From Natronorubrum thiooxidans (GTDB taxonomy: Archaea > Halobacteriota > Halobacteria > Halobacteriales > Natrialbaceae): a stretch of DNA of 64,000 nucleotides. Where the stretch lies: the NCBI RefSeq assembly GCF_900156475.1, contig NZ_FTNR01000003.1:124001-188000 (forward strand), in the 5' to 3' direction. Shown piece by piece: positions 28,106 through 37,533 of the stretch. Each line of letters opens with the position of its first letter. The first letter of the stretch is position 1. A model generated the notes under the pieces. The model searched no databases, was not told the origin of the DNA, and saw nothing but the letters and a program-made list of their open reading frames with translations. Made by a program: the position numbers and the translations under genes.

Positions 28106-28127
28106 GACAGAAACAGGTAAGTGTGGT

Positions 28128-28136
28128 TTTATATAA
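28128..28136 (-). promoter_or_regulatory. TATA element of the lipoprotein gene
   Basis: On the minus strand the sequence is TTATATAAA, 23 bases before the chosen start codon at 28105. The spacing fits initiation at or next to the A of the ATG. Confidence 0.6.
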
Positions 28137-28296
28137 CTTATCAAATTTTCATATCTTACAGATTGTAGTATATTTTACTATCCGGAAAGCTATTTCATTC
28201 GATCAGTCGTCTTGCCTCCAATTCCATAATACGATGTATCTGATAGTTTCCGCGATGCGAGCACCGCAAGACGGTGCACTCGTCGCCTGCGTCATC

Positions 28297-29169
28297 TCAC
28301 CAGACGAGCCACTCGAGTGCGACGACGACGGCAGCGAGAAACACGTGTTCGCCGTCGACGACGAAGCCGTAGTATAGCGGCCCGCGATCCGGCGTCGCGA
28401 AGGGGATGTAACACGCGACGTAGGCGTTCATCGCGAGCACGGAGAGAAACGAACTCGAGAGCGAAGTTACGACGACGAGCCAGACCACAGCCACGGCGAC
28501 GGCGACGTTGGCGAGCTGTGAGTAGCGTCGCGTCGCCACCGGGCCGAGCCGGTTTGGCACGGTCGCGATCCCCTCCGCGCGGTCGCCTTCGATGTCCTTG
28601 ATATCGAAGATCACTGCTGCGATGGTGATCATCGCGGTCACGTAGGCCGTGATTACGAGGATCTCGAGCGACCACGGCTGGTTGTAGTAGTAGCCGGCCC
28701 CGAGCGGGATCGCCCCCCAGGCGAAGCCCACGACGAGGTTTTTGACAAGAAAGAGCTGTTTGACGCCGCCGACGGAGTACAGCAGGGCGACGACGAGCGG
28801 CAACAACAGATAGATCGCGCCCTCAAGCCCCAGGACGATCGCGCCCGCGATGGCGGCGACGTAGAGTCCGACGCCGAGCGCTAACAGGAGCCAGCCGTAC
28901 CGTTTCGTAAACGCTGCCCGCTCGGGGACGTTAGCTTCGTCCTCCTCGAGGTCGGTAAATCGGTTGACGGTGTAGACGAACAGCGTCGCCGCGAAGACAA
29001 TAAACACCGGCAGCGCCTCGAGTGGCAACTCGGCGAGGATGACCGTCGTAACCAAAACACTGACCGTTGCCAGCGAAATAAAGAGGTTGCTGTGGACCAG
29101 CAAGCGGAGTCCCCGCTTCAGTGACGAGGTCCACGCCCAGTTGCTGTGGGTCGCGGTGGGGGTGGTCAC
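28297..29169 (-). CDS. UbiA-family prenyltransferase
   Basis: A 290-residue integral membrane enzyme that transfers an isoprenoid group to an aromatic or polar acceptor. It has about eight helices and both Asp-rich Mg-diphosphate motifs: VNRFTDLEEDEAN (NxxxDxxxD type) and IFDIKDIEGDRAEGI (DxxxD type). Candidate acceptors include glycerol-phosphate ethers, menaquinone precursors or haem; none is indicated by context. The start is GTG 29169, giving VTTPTATHSNW; the upstream frame to 29262 is not protein-like. Confidence 0.9.
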   Translation of the reverse strand: MTTPTATHSNWAWTSSLKRGLRLLVHSNLFISLATVSVLVTTVILAELPLEALPVFIVFAATLFVYTVNRFTDLEEDEANVPERAAFTKRYGWLLLALGVGLYVAAIAGAIVLGLEGAIYLLLPLVVALLYSVGGVKQLFLVKNLVVGFAWGAIPLGAGYYYNQPWSLEILVITAYVTAMITIAAVIFDIKDIEGDRAEGIATVPNRLGPVATRRYSQLANVAVAVAVVWLVVVTSLSSSFLSVLAMNAYVACYIPFATPDRGPLYYGFVVDGEHVFLAAVVVALEWLVW

Positions 29170-29542
29170 GTCAGGTCGGCCTCCGGCCGATGACGACGGT
29201 GACGAGCATGTGTGTGGGGTGGGCCACTTCCGATGGCCGTTCGCTCGGTGTTCGATTATCACTGGCAGGAGTCAACTGTTGCGGTCGCACGCAGTTTAGC
29301 GGGTTCTTCAGTCTGGTGGCGCATCATCGAATCACGTGAGTCCTTGCCATAGCCAAGTCCGCAGTGGACACTTGAAAGCCCGCAGAACGGTCACGGGTTG
29401 CTCGCGTCCAAACAGTCGATAAATTCATTTAGAAACGAGTTATCTCCTGTCACCAGAGGCGCGTCAAAACGACCGCAATTGCCGGGTGCGGTGGCAAGAT
29501 CACGAATCGAGAGACCGATCACCGCGAGTGAAACTAACAGGA
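29170..29542. other. Intergenic stretch upstream of sucC
   Basis: About 370 bases between the divergent UbiA gene and sucC. No tRNA, small RNA fold or protein-coding frame stands out to me. The right end holds the sucC TATA element; the left end holds the UbiA promoter. Confidence 0.4.
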
Positions 29543-29548
29543 TTTAAG
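29543..29548 (+). promoter_or_regulatory. TATA element of sucCD
   Basis: TTTAAG in the context CAGGATTTAAGCAAG, 28 bases before ATG 29571 and 34 before ATG 29577. Expected initiation falls at about 29571-29573, so ATG 29577 would have a very short leader and 29571 would be leaderless. Confidence 0.5.
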
Positions 29549-29576
29549 CAAGGGCGCAACGGCCGTTCGAATGGTT

Positions 29577-30728
29577 ATGAAACTCCACGAATATCAGGCG
29601 AAGCAGGTCTTCGCCGACGCTGGCATTCCGACGCCAGCCTCTCAACTCGCCTCTGACGTCGACGGCGTCGTCGCCGCGGCCGACGAGGTTGGGTATCCAG
29701 TTGCAATCAAGGCACAGGTACAGGTCGGTGGGCGTGGCAAGGCCGGCGGGATCAAACTCGTCGACGACGAGGACGAAGCGCGCGAGGCAGCCGACGAGAT
29801 TCTGGGGATGGACCTCAAAGGCTACCACGTCGGCAGCGTACTCGTCGAGGAAGCCGTCGACTTCGTCAACGAACTCTACGTCGGGATCACGATGGACCGT
29901 GGCGAGGGCAAGCCCGTCGCGATGGTCTCGACAAAAGGTGGCGTCAACATCGAGGAGGTCGCCGAGGAAGACCCCGACGCCATCGCGCGAGAGCACATCG
30001 ACCCCTCTTTCGGCATGCATCCCTACCAGGCTCGCAAGGCCGTCTACGACGCGGGTGTCGATCAGGCCGTCGCGCGTGACGTCTCGAGCGTCCTCATGAC
30101 GCTGTACGAACTCTGGGACGACCGAGACGGCTCCGACGCCGAGATCAACCCGCTGATGGTCACGGCAGACGACGAGGTCATCGCGGCCGACGCCGTGATG
30201 AACATCGACGAAGACGCGTTGTTCCGCCAGCCCGAACTCGCCGAGATGGAAGCCGAAGCAGCGAGCACCGGCGACGACCTCGAGCAGAAGGCAGACGAGT
30301 ACGGCTTCGACTACGTTCGCCTCGAGGGGAACACGGGGATCATCGGCAACGGTGCCGGCCTCGTGATGACGACACTGGACCTCGTCGACTACTACGGCGG
30401 CGAACCAGCCAACTTCCTCGACGTCGGTGGCGGTGCGAAAGCCGACCGAATCGCGAACGCGCTCGATATGGTGTTCTCGGACGACAACGTCGACAGCGTC
30501 GTCTTCAACATCTTCGGCGGCATCACCCGCGGTGACGAGGTCGCCAAGGGGATCAACGAAGCACTCGAGCAGTTCGACGAGATCCCCAAGCCGGTCGTCG
30601 TCCGTCTGGCCGGTACCAACTGGGAGGAAGGCATGGAGATTCTGAACGAAGACCTCGTGACGGTCGAACAGACCCTCGAGGACGCAGTACAGCGTGCCGT
30701 CGAGTACGCTGGGGAGGTGAACGAATAA
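29577..30728 (+). CDS. sucC: Succinyl-CoA ligase (ADP-forming) beta subunit
   Basis: Beta subunit of the citrate-cycle enzyme that converts succinyl-CoA to succinate with nucleotide triphosphate formation. The 383 residues start [12 protein letters not shown], the classic SucC opening; an ATG two codons earlier is possible. The ATP-grasp fold is seen in [20 protein letters not shown] (residues 37-58), [20 protein letters not shown] (about 195) and the C-terminal flavodoxin-like CoA ligase region with [10 protein letters not shown] and [15 protein letters not shown]. Its stop overlaps the sucD start (TAATG). Confidence 0.97.
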   Translation: MKLHEYQAKQVFADAGIPTPASQLASDVDGVVAAADEVGYPVAIKAQVQVGGRGKAGGIKLVDDEDEAREAADEILGMDLKGYHVGSVLVEEAVDFVNELYVGITMDRGEGKPVAMVSTKGGVNIEEVAEEDPDAIAREHIDPSFGMHPYQARKAVYDAGVDQAVARDVSSVLMTLYELWDDRDGSDAEINPLMVTADDEVIAADAVMNIDEDALFRQPELAEMEAEAASTGDDLEQKADEYGFDYVRLEGNTGIIGNGAGLVMTTLDLVDYYGGEPANFLDVGGGAKADRIANALDMVFSDDNVDSVVFNIFGGITRGDEVAKGINEALEQFDEIPKPVVVRLAGTNWEEGMEILNEDLVTVEQTLEDAVQRAVEYAGEVNE

Positions 30729-31600
30729 TGAGCGTTCTAGTCGACGACGACACGCGCGTCGTGGTACAGGGCATCACCGGCGGGGAAGGCAAGTTCCACG
30801 CCGAACAGATGATGGAGTACGGCACCAACGTCGTGGCCGGTGCGGTTCCCGGCAAGGGCGGTCAGGAAGTCAACGGTGTGCCGGTGTACGATACGGTCCA
30901 CCAGGCCGTCGAGGAAGAAAACGCCGACACGTCCGTAATCTTTGTCCCGCCGGCCTTTGCCGGTGACGCCGTCTTCGAGTCGCTCGACTCGGATCTCGAC
31001 CTCGCGGTCGCGATCACGGAAGGCATTCCGACTCAGGACATGGCGCGTGTCAACAAGCGCCTCTCCGAGACCGATACCCGTCTCATCGGTCCGAACTGTC
31101 CCGGCCTCATCACGCCCGGCGAGGCCAAACTCGGTATTCTCCCCGGCAACATCTTTGCCGAGGGTAACGTCGGCCTCGTCTCCCGCTCGGGAACGCTGAC
31201 CTACCAGGTCGTCGACAACCTGACCAACCGTGGCATCGGCCAGACCACCGCCATCGGTATCGGTGGCGACCCGATCATCGGCACCGACTTCGTCGACGCC
31301 CTCGAACTGTTCGAGAACGACCCCGACACCGACGCGATCGTCATGTGCGGTGAGATCGGTGGCGAAGACGAAGAGGAAGCCGCCGCGTTCATCGACGACC
31401 ACGTCGACACGCCGGTGGCTGGCTTCATCGCCGGCCGAACTGCGCCGCCGGGCAAACGGATGGGCCACGCCGGTGCGATCGTCTCCGGCTCCGGAACCGG
31501 AACCGCAGAGAGCAAGATCAACGCCCTGAACGATGCGGGCGTCCCCGTCGGCGACACGCCCGAAGAGGTCGCCGACCACATCGAAGAGTTCCTCGCCTAA
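30728..31600 (+). CDS. sucD: Succinyl-CoA ligase (ADP-forming) alpha subunit
   Basis: Alpha subunit that binds CoA and carries the phosphohistidine. The 290 residues show [20 protein letters not shown] in the Rossmann CoA-binding domain, [20 protein letters not shown], and the phospho-His motif [15 protein letters not shown] near residue 240. It is translationally coupled to sucC. The gene after it on the same strand is the regulator tbsP, 282 bases downstream, with its own promoter region. Confidence 0.97.
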   Translation: MSVLVDDDTRVVVQGITGGEGKFHAEQMMEYGTNVVAGAVPGKGGQEVNGVPVYDTVHQAVEEENADTSVIFVPPAFAGDAVFESLDSDLDLAVAITEGIPTQDMARVNKRLSETDTRLIGPNCPGLITPGEAKLGILPGNIFAEGNVGLVSRSGTLTYQVVDNLTNRGIGQTTAIGIGGDPIIGTDFVDALELFENDPDTDAIVMCGEIGGEDEEEAAAFIDDHVDTPVAGFIAGRTAPPGKRMGHAGAIVSGSGTGTAESKINALNDAGVPVGDTPEEVADHIEEFLA

Positions 31601-31882
31601 CCGTCGAACCACGCGCTGTGGATCGACGAGAGTCGAACCGGGAGACAACGAGCATTCCACTTTTTGGAGGCCGTTTCGGAGACTCGCTGGCACGATCACT
31701 GTTTGATACAGGTATCGAAGACACTACTATTGTCTCCGAAATCAAAAATGATTCTATAACGATATGAAAGAATCGATGGAGGACTCGACAAAAACTACCG
31801 GTGTCATCACCAGAGTTCAAGTTGTGACGCCAAAACGGCCAACAAAATTAAGTGCTTCGCAATCGTTTACTTCTGTATAGAG

Positions 31883-32701
31883 ATGACCTCGAATTTACTC
31901 AACCACAAGATTGACGATATCCTCGAATCTGTCCTCGAGGAGGCGTCCGGGGACGTCTACATGGTCAATCCGTCGGCGGATGCCATCGAACAGTTCGTCT
32001 CCGTTGCGACCGCGTTCGACGGCGAGTTGCCGTCGGTGCAGATGCTCGCCGACGAGCGGACGCTCAAAGACGTCATGGACGACTTCATCGTCGCCTCGAA
32101 CGCCGCCGATCTCATCAGCGAGGAGGCCCTCGGACTGCGAACGCTCGAGGAAGCCCCCGAGAACTCGCTGCTGATCACCGACGACCGCGTCATCGCGATC
32201 GTCCACGCCGGCAGCCGCGTCGGCGGGCTGATCACCGACGACGAGAGCTTCGTCGAGGACACCTACGACACCTACGCGGACCGCTGGGCAGATGCCTCCG
32301 CGTTCAATCTCCGAACCCCTCCGATTACGGCCGTCCGCGAGACGCTTGCCGAGGAGATCAGCGCCGACGCCGAAGCCGATTTTACCGCGATTCTCAACTC
32401 GCTCGAGACCGCCCGCGGCGACGGCGACGGACTCGACGAAGTCACCATCTCACTGCTGGTCGCCGCGAAAAACGAAGCCCTGCTCTACGATATCAGCAAG
32501 TGGGGGGAAGACGTCGGAATCGCCTCGAAGGCGACCTTCAGCCGGACGAAGACCAAACTCGAGGACATGGGTCTGATCGACACCGAAAAGGTTCCGATCG
32601 ACGTTGGCCGACCACGCCTGCGGCTGAAGATCGGCGACGACCGACTCCGTGAGGCCGACAACGGTCAGCTCGCGACGGTCGCCCAGTCGATTCTCAACTG
32701 A
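31883..32701 (+). CDS. tbsP: Transcriptional regulator TbsP
   Basis: A 272-residue haloarchaeal regulator. I recognise it as the DUF5821/TbsP family, known in Haloferax as a regulator acting with TrmB on glycolytic and gluconeogenic genes. Residues 1-160 form an alpha/beta sensor region (LLNHKIDDILESVLEEASGD, then ENSLLITDDRVIAIVHAG), and residues 190-270 a winged helix: DEVTISLLVAAKNEALLYDI, SKATFSRTKTKLEDMGLID and VGRPRLRLKI as the wing. It stands next to sucCD, which fits a role in central carbon metabolism, though its targets here are unknown. Confidence 0.85.
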   Translation: MTSNLLNHKIDDILESVLEEASGDVYMVNPSADAIEQFVSVATAFDGELPSVQMLADERTLKDVMDDFIVASNAADLISEEALGLRTLEEAPENSLLITDDRVIAIVHAGSRVGGLITDDESFVEDTYDTYADRWADASAFNLRTPPITAVRETLAEEISADAEADFTAILNSLETARGDGDGLDEVTISLLVAAKNEALLYDISKWGEDVGIASKATFSRTKTKLEDMGLIDTEKVPIDVGRPRLRLKIGDDRLREADNGQLATVAQSILN

Positions 32702-32846
32702 CGGTCTCTCGCTCTATTCGCTTCGTTTCGGTGGGGAGCAATGCGTCTCGGTTCGCTCACGCGTCCGGCTGATTCTAGATTCTAGATAGGCGTCCTCGCG
32801 GCCGCATGGCGCAAACCCCAAGTCGCCGCCGTGAGACGACTCGAGT

Positions 32847-33551
32847 ATGTACGAGGCCGTCCACGCCCACCCCGATGGACAGAGCACGGTCGCCAGATTC
32901 GCCAAAACGGCGGCCGACTACGGCTTCGAGGGCGTGGTCGTCCGCAACCACGCCGACTCGCGTGCCGAATACGACGCCGACCGGATCAGCGAAGCCTACG
33001 GGATTGACGTCGTCTCTGGCCTGGAGATTCGCGCCACCAATCCACAGGAAGCCGGCGGCTCGGTGGGTAACTATCGCTCCTCGAAGACGATTCTGGCGCT
33101 TCACGGCGGCACGAACGCCCTGAACCGGTTTGCCGTCGAAAACGAGAAGCTCGACGTCCTCACCCATCCGATGGCCGACCGCGGCGACGTCAACCACGTG
33201 CTCGTCAAAGCCGCCGTCGAGAACGGCGTCCGACTCGAGTTCAACCTCTCGGGGGTGCTTCGCAAGAGCGGGGGCCAGCGGGTCAGAGTCATCCAGTCGC
33301 TTCGCAAACTCAAAGAGATCGTCGACTACTACGACGCGCCGTACGTCGTCAGCGCGGATCCGACCTCCCATCTCGAGTTGCGCGGGCCACGAGAGCTACA
33401 GGCAGTCGGTGAACAACTCGGTTTCTCGAGTGAGTTTATTACCGAGGGATTGACCGAGTGGCAACGGCTCGCCGAGCGGAATCGACGGATTCAGTCCGAG
33501 TCGTTCATTGAGCCCGGTGTCGAACGAGGGCGATATGAAGAACAGCGTTGA
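32847..33551 (+). CDS. rnp3: RNase P protein component 3 (Rpp30)
   Basis: A 234-residue TIM-barrel protein subunit of archaeal RNase P, which removes 5' leaders from pre-tRNA. Family segments: MYEAVHAHPDGQSTVARFAK, GFEGVVVRNHADS, DVVSGLEIRATNPQEAGG, EKLDVLTHPMADRGDVNHVL and NGVRLEFNLSGVLR. Partner Rpp30-Pop5 genes are adjacent (next gene starts 31 bases later), matching the known Pop5-Rpp30 subcomplex. The group continues with psmA and SBDS in the same direction, a classic archaeal translation and RNA-processing cluster. Confidence 0.95.
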   Translation: MYEAVHAHPDGQSTVARFAKTAADYGFEGVVVRNHADSRAEYDADRISEAYGIDVVSGLEIRATNPQEAGGSVGNYRSSKTILALHGGTNALNRFAVENEKLDVLTHPMADRGDVNHVLVKAAVENGVRLEFNLSGVLRKSGGQRVRVIQSLRKLKEIVDYYDAPYVVSADPTSHLELRGPRELQAVGEQLGFSSEFITEGLTEWQRLAERNRRIQSESFIEPGVERGRYEEQR

Positions 33552-33581
33552 GGAACACGCGCTCTGGAGTGTCTGGAAACG

Positions 33582-34067
33582 ATGAAACACCTCCCGAAAC
33601 ATCTCCAGCCGCGCTGGCGGTATCTCGCCGTCGAACTTGAGAGTTGGCCCGGAGAATCCATCGGGCGGCGAGCCTTCCAGCGTGAGTGTTGGTATGCGGC
33701 CCAGAACCTGCTTGGCGATCCGGGGAGCGCTCGAGCCGATATGACAGTCATCAAGTTCGAGTGTACCGGCAAAACCGGCGAGGCGATCGTTCGCGTCCGT
33801 CGTGGCGAGACGGACCCTGCTCGTGCGGCGCTGTCCTGTATTGACGAGATAGACGGTGCACCCGTCGGAATTTCTGTCTGCGGTATCAGTGGCACGATCC
33901 GTGCCGCTGAAGAAAAGTATTTAGGACGCCGTGAGCAAGATTCTAAAGAGAGAAACGTCGTGTTCGGGAACGAAGAGCGAGTCGCCGTCGTGCAGGAATG
34001 CGTTGCAGATGTGCGACTCGATGAGGCGTTCGTGGGTGCGACAGACCTCGATTGCGATTTAGTGTGA
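33582..34067 (+). CDS. rnp2: RNase P protein component 2 (Pop5/Rpp14)
   Basis: A 161-residue RNase P subunit that pairs with Rpp30 to support cleavage by the RNA. The N-terminus MKHLPKHLQPRWRYLAVELE is the Pop5 opening with conserved RWRYL; the RRM-like core includes AFQRECWYAAQNLLGD, ARADMTVIKFECTGKTGEAI and RAALSCIDEIDGAPVGISV. The C-terminal 40 residues (after KYLGRR) are an extension that looks specific to haloarchaea. It ends five bases before psmA. Confidence 0.93.
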   Translation: MKHLPKHLQPRWRYLAVELESWPGESIGRRAFQRECWYAAQNLLGDPGSARADMTVIKFECTGKTGEAIVRVRRGETDPARAALSCIDEIDGAPVGISVCGISGTIRAAEEKYLGRREQDSKERNVVFGNEERVAVVQECVADVRLDEAFVGATDLDCDLV

Positions 34068-34071
34068 GACT

Positions 34072-34839
34072 ATGCAGGGACAACAACAACAGCAGGCATA
34101 CGACCGAGGTATCACGATCTTCTCGCCGGACGGCCGACTCTACCAGGTCGAGTACGCCCGCGAGGCGGTCAAACGAGGAACAGCGAGTATCGGCGTCCGA
34201 ACGAAAGATGGCGTCGTTCTCGCCGTCGACAAGCGAGTCCCCTCCCCGCTGCTCGAGGACTCGAGCGTCGAGAAGATTCACAAGGCCGACAACCACGTCG
34301 GCATCGCAAGCGCCGGCCACGTGGCTGACGCGCGCCAGCTGATCGACTTCGCTCGACGCCAGACGCAGGTCAACCAGCTGCGCTACGGCGAACCGATCGG
34401 CGTCGAGACGCTGACCAAGGAAGTCACCGACCACATCCAGCAGTACACGCAAGTCGGCGGTGCCCGCCCGTTCGGCGTCGCGTTGATCGTCGGCGGTATC
34501 GACAACGGCGAACCGCGGCTGTTCGAGACCGACCCGTCGGGGACCCCATACGAGTGGAAGGCCCTTGCCGTCGGCTCCGACCGCGGCGAACTGCAGGAGT
34601 ATCTCGAGGAGAACTACGACGAGGAAGCCGACCTCGACGGCGGCATCGCGCTCGCACTCGACGCCCTCGCGTCGGTCAACGAGGGTTCGCTGCTCCCCAA
34701 CGAAGTCGGTCTCGCGACGATCGACGTCGAGAGCGAATCCTTCGAGCAGTTCGATCACGACACGATCGAGTCCCACCTCGAGGAGAACGACCTCCTCGAT
34801 GAGGGTGAAGAGGGCGACGCTGACGAAGCCGACGAGTAA
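34072..34839 (+). CDS. psmA: Proteasome alpha subunit
   Basis: Alpha subunit of the 20S proteasome, forming the outer rings and gate. Typical features: the Gln-rich N-terminus, AYDRGITIFSPDGRLYQVEY, then AREAVKRGTASIGVRTKDGV, and VGIASAGHVADARQLIDFAR. The N-terminal gate Tyr-Asp-Arg is conserved. The catalytic Thr lies in the beta subunit, not present in this window. The C-terminus (acidic LDEGEEGDADEADE) is a typical haloarchaeal tail. It is linked to RNase P and SBDS genes. Confidence 0.97.
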   Translation: MQGQQQQQAYDRGITIFSPDGRLYQVEYAREAVKRGTASIGVRTKDGVVLAVDKRVPSPLLEDSSVEKIHKADNHVGIASAGHVADARQLIDFARRQTQVNQLRYGEPIGVETLTKEVTDHIQQYTQVGGARPFGVALIVGGIDNGEPRLFETDPSGTPYEWKALAVGSDRGELQEYLEENYDEEADLDGGIALALDALASVNEGSLLPNEVGLATIDVESESFEQFDHDTIESHLEENDLLDEGEEGDADEADE

Positions 34840-34912
34840 TCGACCACCGATTCCGTTTTCCGTTTTGACGACCACACACGTCCCATGCGAGAGCGACCGG
34901 CAGGAAAAGCTC

Positions 34913-34918
34913 TTTTAA
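34913..34918 (+). promoter_or_regulatory. TATA element of the SBDS gene
   Basis: TTTTAA in the context AGCTCTTTTAACGGG, 23-28 bases before the SBDS start codon at 34941. This suggests SBDS has its own leaderless transcript in addition to any read-through from psmA. Confidence 0.5.
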
Positions 34919-34940
34919 CGGGCCGGGGGTATGCTTCGGT

Positions 34941-35666
34941 ATGATATCACTCGACGAGGCAGTGACGGCACGACTCGAGTCACACGGGGCGCGCTTCGAA
35001 GTGTTGGTCGATCCGGAAGCGGCACTGGCGATCAAACGCGATGAGTTCGACGGTGACCTCGAGGAAGTCATCGCCGCGGAGGACGTCTTCGAGGACGCCT
35101 CGCGTGGCGACCGGCCAGCCGAAAACGACCTCGAGAACGTCTTTGACACGACGGAGCCACTCGAAATCATCCCCCAAGTCATCAAACAGGGAGAGATCCA
35201 GATCACGGCCGACCAGCGCCGTGAGATGCAAGAGCAAAAGCGCAAACAGCTGATCGACACCATCGCGCGCAACGCCGTCAATCCCCAGATGGACAACGCG
35301 CCGCATCCGCCCGAGCGCATCGAGAACGCGCTTGAGGAGGCCGGCTTTACCGTCGATCCGATGGAGCCGGTCGAGACGCAGGTCGACGAGGCGCTCGATG
35401 ACCTTCGGCCGGTGATCCCAATCCGGTTCGAAGAGGTGACGATCGCGGTACAGATCCCCGCCGACTACGCCGGCAGTGCACAGGCACAGGTCCGCCAGTT
35501 TGGCGACCTCGAACGCGAAGAGTGGCAGCCCGACGGCTCCTGGATCGGCGTGATAACATTCCCAGCAGGGATGCAAAACGACTTCTACGACGTCGTTAAC
35601 GAACACACGAGTGGGAAAGCGGAGACGGAGATCGTCAAGGACAAAGACGATCTCAAGACTCGATAA
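34941..35666 (+). CDS. sbds: Ribosome maturation protein SBDS
   Basis: A 241-residue archaeal SBDS/Sdo1, which helps release eIF6 and activate large ribosomal subunits. The three domains are visible: the FYSH domain (about 1-90: ISLDEAVTARLESHGARFEV and EEVIAAEDVFEDAS), the helical middle domain (95-165: TADQRREMQEQKRKQLIDTI and PQMDNAPHPPERIENALEEA) and the C-terminal ferredoxin-like domain (165-235: VIPIRFEEVTIAVQIPADYA). The insertion element begins shortly after its stop codon. Confidence 0.95.
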   Translation: MISLDEAVTARLESHGARFEVLVDPEAALAIKRDEFDGDLEEVIAAEDVFEDASRGDRPAENDLENVFDTTEPLEIIPQVIKQGEIQITADQRREMQEQKRKQLIDTIARNAVNPQMDNAPHPPERIENALEEAGFTVDPMEPVETQVDEALDDLRPVIPIRFEEVTIAVQIPADYAGSAQAQVRQFGDLEREEWQPDGSWIGVITFPAGMQNDFYDVVNEHTSGKAETEIVKDKDDLKTR

Positions 35667-35728
35667 GACACGCGGGCAGGAGTCGGTTGCGGCCGATCCA
35701 CTGTGCTATCTTTAAACAGCGAGAGAAT

Positions 35729-35746
35729 CCCGCCGTTTACGGCGGG
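35729..35746 (+). repeat. Left-end hairpin of the IS element
   Basis: A perfect 6-bp stem: CCCGCC, loop GTTTAC, GGCGGG. TnpA of this family recognises subterminal hairpins as single-stranded DNA. The loop matches that of the right-end hairpin. Confidence 0.85.
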
Positions 35747-35851
35747 CGTGAATCGCGTCGGTTGATTACGCAAACCACGAGCTACAGCCAACCGAATACC
35801 TCACGTCACAAGGTTTAACATAATTGGCCGAGTAGAATATAGTGAGGCCAA

Positions 35852-36244
35852 ATGAAGTACAACCTTCAAACCGGGTCGCACACGGTCTATGCACTCCAAT
35901 ATCACTTTGTGACCGTCACGAAGTGCCGTGCGACCATTCTCACCGAAGAAATCGCAGAACGTATCGGCGAGATTGCGAACGAACTCTCGGAAGACTTCGG
36001 GGTCGAGATTCAGAACGTGAATGGTGGGGCCGATCACATCCACATCTTGTTCACCGCGAAACCGACCACTGACATGACGAAGTTCATCAACTCGCTGAAG
36101 GGCGTCACGTCACGGAAGGTTCGGAGTGAGTACCCCGAAGTGAAACAGACGCTCGAGGATTCGTTCTGGCAACCGGGATATTTCCTCGCCAGTACTGGCC
36201 AAGTGGGTATCGACGTTCTCATGGACTACGTGGAGGATCAGTAA
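35852..36244 (+). CDS. tnpA: IS200-type HUH transposase TnpA
   Basis: A 130-residue Y1 single-strand DNA transposase. The HUH metal motif is GGADHIHILFTAKP (His-Ile-His, about residues 66-72), and the nucleophilic tyrosine is in the C-terminal helix VLMDYVEDQ, next to the glutamine that usually completes the metal site. FWQPGYFLASTG is the conserved segment before that helix. The enzyme acts as a dimer, cutting and rejoining the hairpin-marked ends. The stop overlaps the start of tnpB (TAATG). Confidence 0.95.
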   Translation: MKYNLQTGSHTVYALQYHFVTVTKCRATILTEEIAERIGEIANELSEDFGVEIQNVNGGADHIHILFTAKPTTDMTKFINSLKGVTSRKVRSEYPEVKQTLEDSFWQPGYFLASTGQVGIDVLMDYVEDQ

Positions 36245-37473
36245 TGTCGGCTACGGCGACTAAGACACTCCAAGCGACGCTTGCTCCGCCTACGGCTCAC
36301 AAAGAGGAGAAGCTACAGGATACACTCGGGACGTACCGTGAAGCGTTAGACGACGCCTTCGAGAGTGGCGAGGACACGATGAACGGCGTCAGTGACGTGG
36401 TGACGCCATACGACCTTCCGTATCAGGCGAAAGCTGCTCTGTGCAACTACGTCCCGAAGCTTCGGAAGACGTACAACGCCCGTGAGATCGACGACGAACA
36501 TCCACTCCGACTCACGAACCAAGCTGCGAAGTTCGACCACTCGAGCGAACGTGAACACGAGTTCACGTGGTGGGCACCACGGCCAGGCCGTGGTACGAAC
36601 TTCTGGATTCCGCTTCGAATCAACCCGGATCAAGAAGACCTCTGGCACGATCTCCTCAGCGAGGATGCCAAGGCCGGTCAGATCCGGCTTCAACGCCACC
36701 GGAAGAATTGGGTACTTCACGTCACCGTCGAGTATCCGATTGAAGAACCGACTGCGGACGGTGACACCACACCAGTCGGGCTTGATATTGGTGAGACTGC
36801 GCTAATTACGGCCTGTGGCCTTAAGCACGGTACACCGACAAGACCCGTTCTCTGGAGTGGCAAGCGTGCGAAACACCTCCGAAAGGAAATGTCGACCACG
36901 CTTCAGCGACTACAGGAACGCGATGCTGAATGGCGGATTGACGAACGGTTCGACTACTACCAGAACGCGCTCACGGATATCCTCGAGAAGGCCAGCTGCG
37001 AGGTCGTCGGATACGCTGGCACCTTCGAGAACCCGGTGATCGTAATGGAGGACTTGACGTACATCCGTGAGAACTTGGACTACGGCAAGTACATGAACCG
37101 GCGACTCCACGCATGGGCCTTTGCACGGCTTCAGGATCGTGTTGAGGACAAAGCGACGGAGGCCGGCATCCCGGTCGAATACGTGAATCCAGCCTACACG
37201 TCCCAAACGTGCCATGAGTGCGGACACATCGGGAAGCGAAGTACGCAAGCAGAACTCCGATGCACGAACGACGAGTGCCACGTTTCGACATTTCAGGCGG
37301 ATATCAGTGCTGCTGCAAGCATCGCTCAACGGGTCGACCCGTGGGGAGAGAGTTGCACTTGGAAAACGTGTGACGATGACTCGCCACAGGATGGGAGCGG
37401 TTGTGACACCGCCGTAAGACCACCCAAGCCGAGCGCACCTACGCAAATGACGCTTGGAGCGTATGAGTCTTAA
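36244..37473 (+). CDS. tnpB: TnpB RNA-guided nuclease (IS200/IS605 OrfB)
   Basis: A 409-residue TnpB, the ancestor-type of Cas12, which in studied elements uses an RNA from the element's right end to cleave DNA next to a short motif. The RuvC residues are intact: Asp181 (VGLDIGETAL), Glu269 (IVMEDLTYI) and Asp353 (FQADISAAASI). The zinc ribbon is Cys323, Cys326, Cys340 and Cys345 (TCHECGHIG, then RCTNDEC). It is full length for the family. It is translationally coupled to tnpA. Confidence 0.95.
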   Translation: MSATATKTLQATLAPPTAHKEEKLQDTLGTYREALDDAFESGEDTMNGVSDVVTPYDLPYQAKAALCNYVPKLRKTYNAREIDDEHPLRLTNQAAKFDHSSEREHEFTWWAPRPGRGTNFWIPLRINPDQEDLWHDLLSEDAKAGQIRLQRHRKNWVLHVTVEYPIEEPTADGDTTPVGLDIGETALITACGLKHGTPTRPVLWSGKRAKHLRKEMSTTLQRLQERDAEWRIDERFDYYQNALTDILEKASCEVVGYAGTFENPVIVMEDLTYIRENLDYGKYMNRRLHAWAFARLQDRVEDKATEAGIPVEYVNPAYTSQTCHECGHIGKRSTQAELRCTNDECHVSTFQADISAAASIAQRVDPWGESCTWKTCDDDSPQDGSGCDTAVRPPKPSAPTQMTLGAYES

Positions 37474-37478
37474 AACCT

Positions 37479-37533
37479 TACCGGCAAGCCCGGTATTCCC
37501 CATGCGTGGGAAGCCTCGCTGTTTACGGCGAGG
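37479..37533 (+). ncRNA. Candidate omega-RNA/right-end structured region
   Basis: Three consecutive stem-loops follow the tnpB stop: TACCGG-CAAGC-CCGGTA (37479-37495), CCCA-TGCG-TGGG (37499-37510) and CCTCGC-TGTTTACG-GCGAGG (37514-37533). The last is the right-end transposition hairpin and shares its TTTAC loop with the left end. By analogy with other TnpB systems, this DNA should also encode the guide-RNA scaffold, with the guide starting in flanking DNA just after it. The RNA role is inference. Confidence 0.55.

Noticed and set aside
29340-29420. tRNA-like or small RNA fold upstream of sucC
   Set aside because: Short complementary stretches only; no T-loop or acceptor stem could be assembled.
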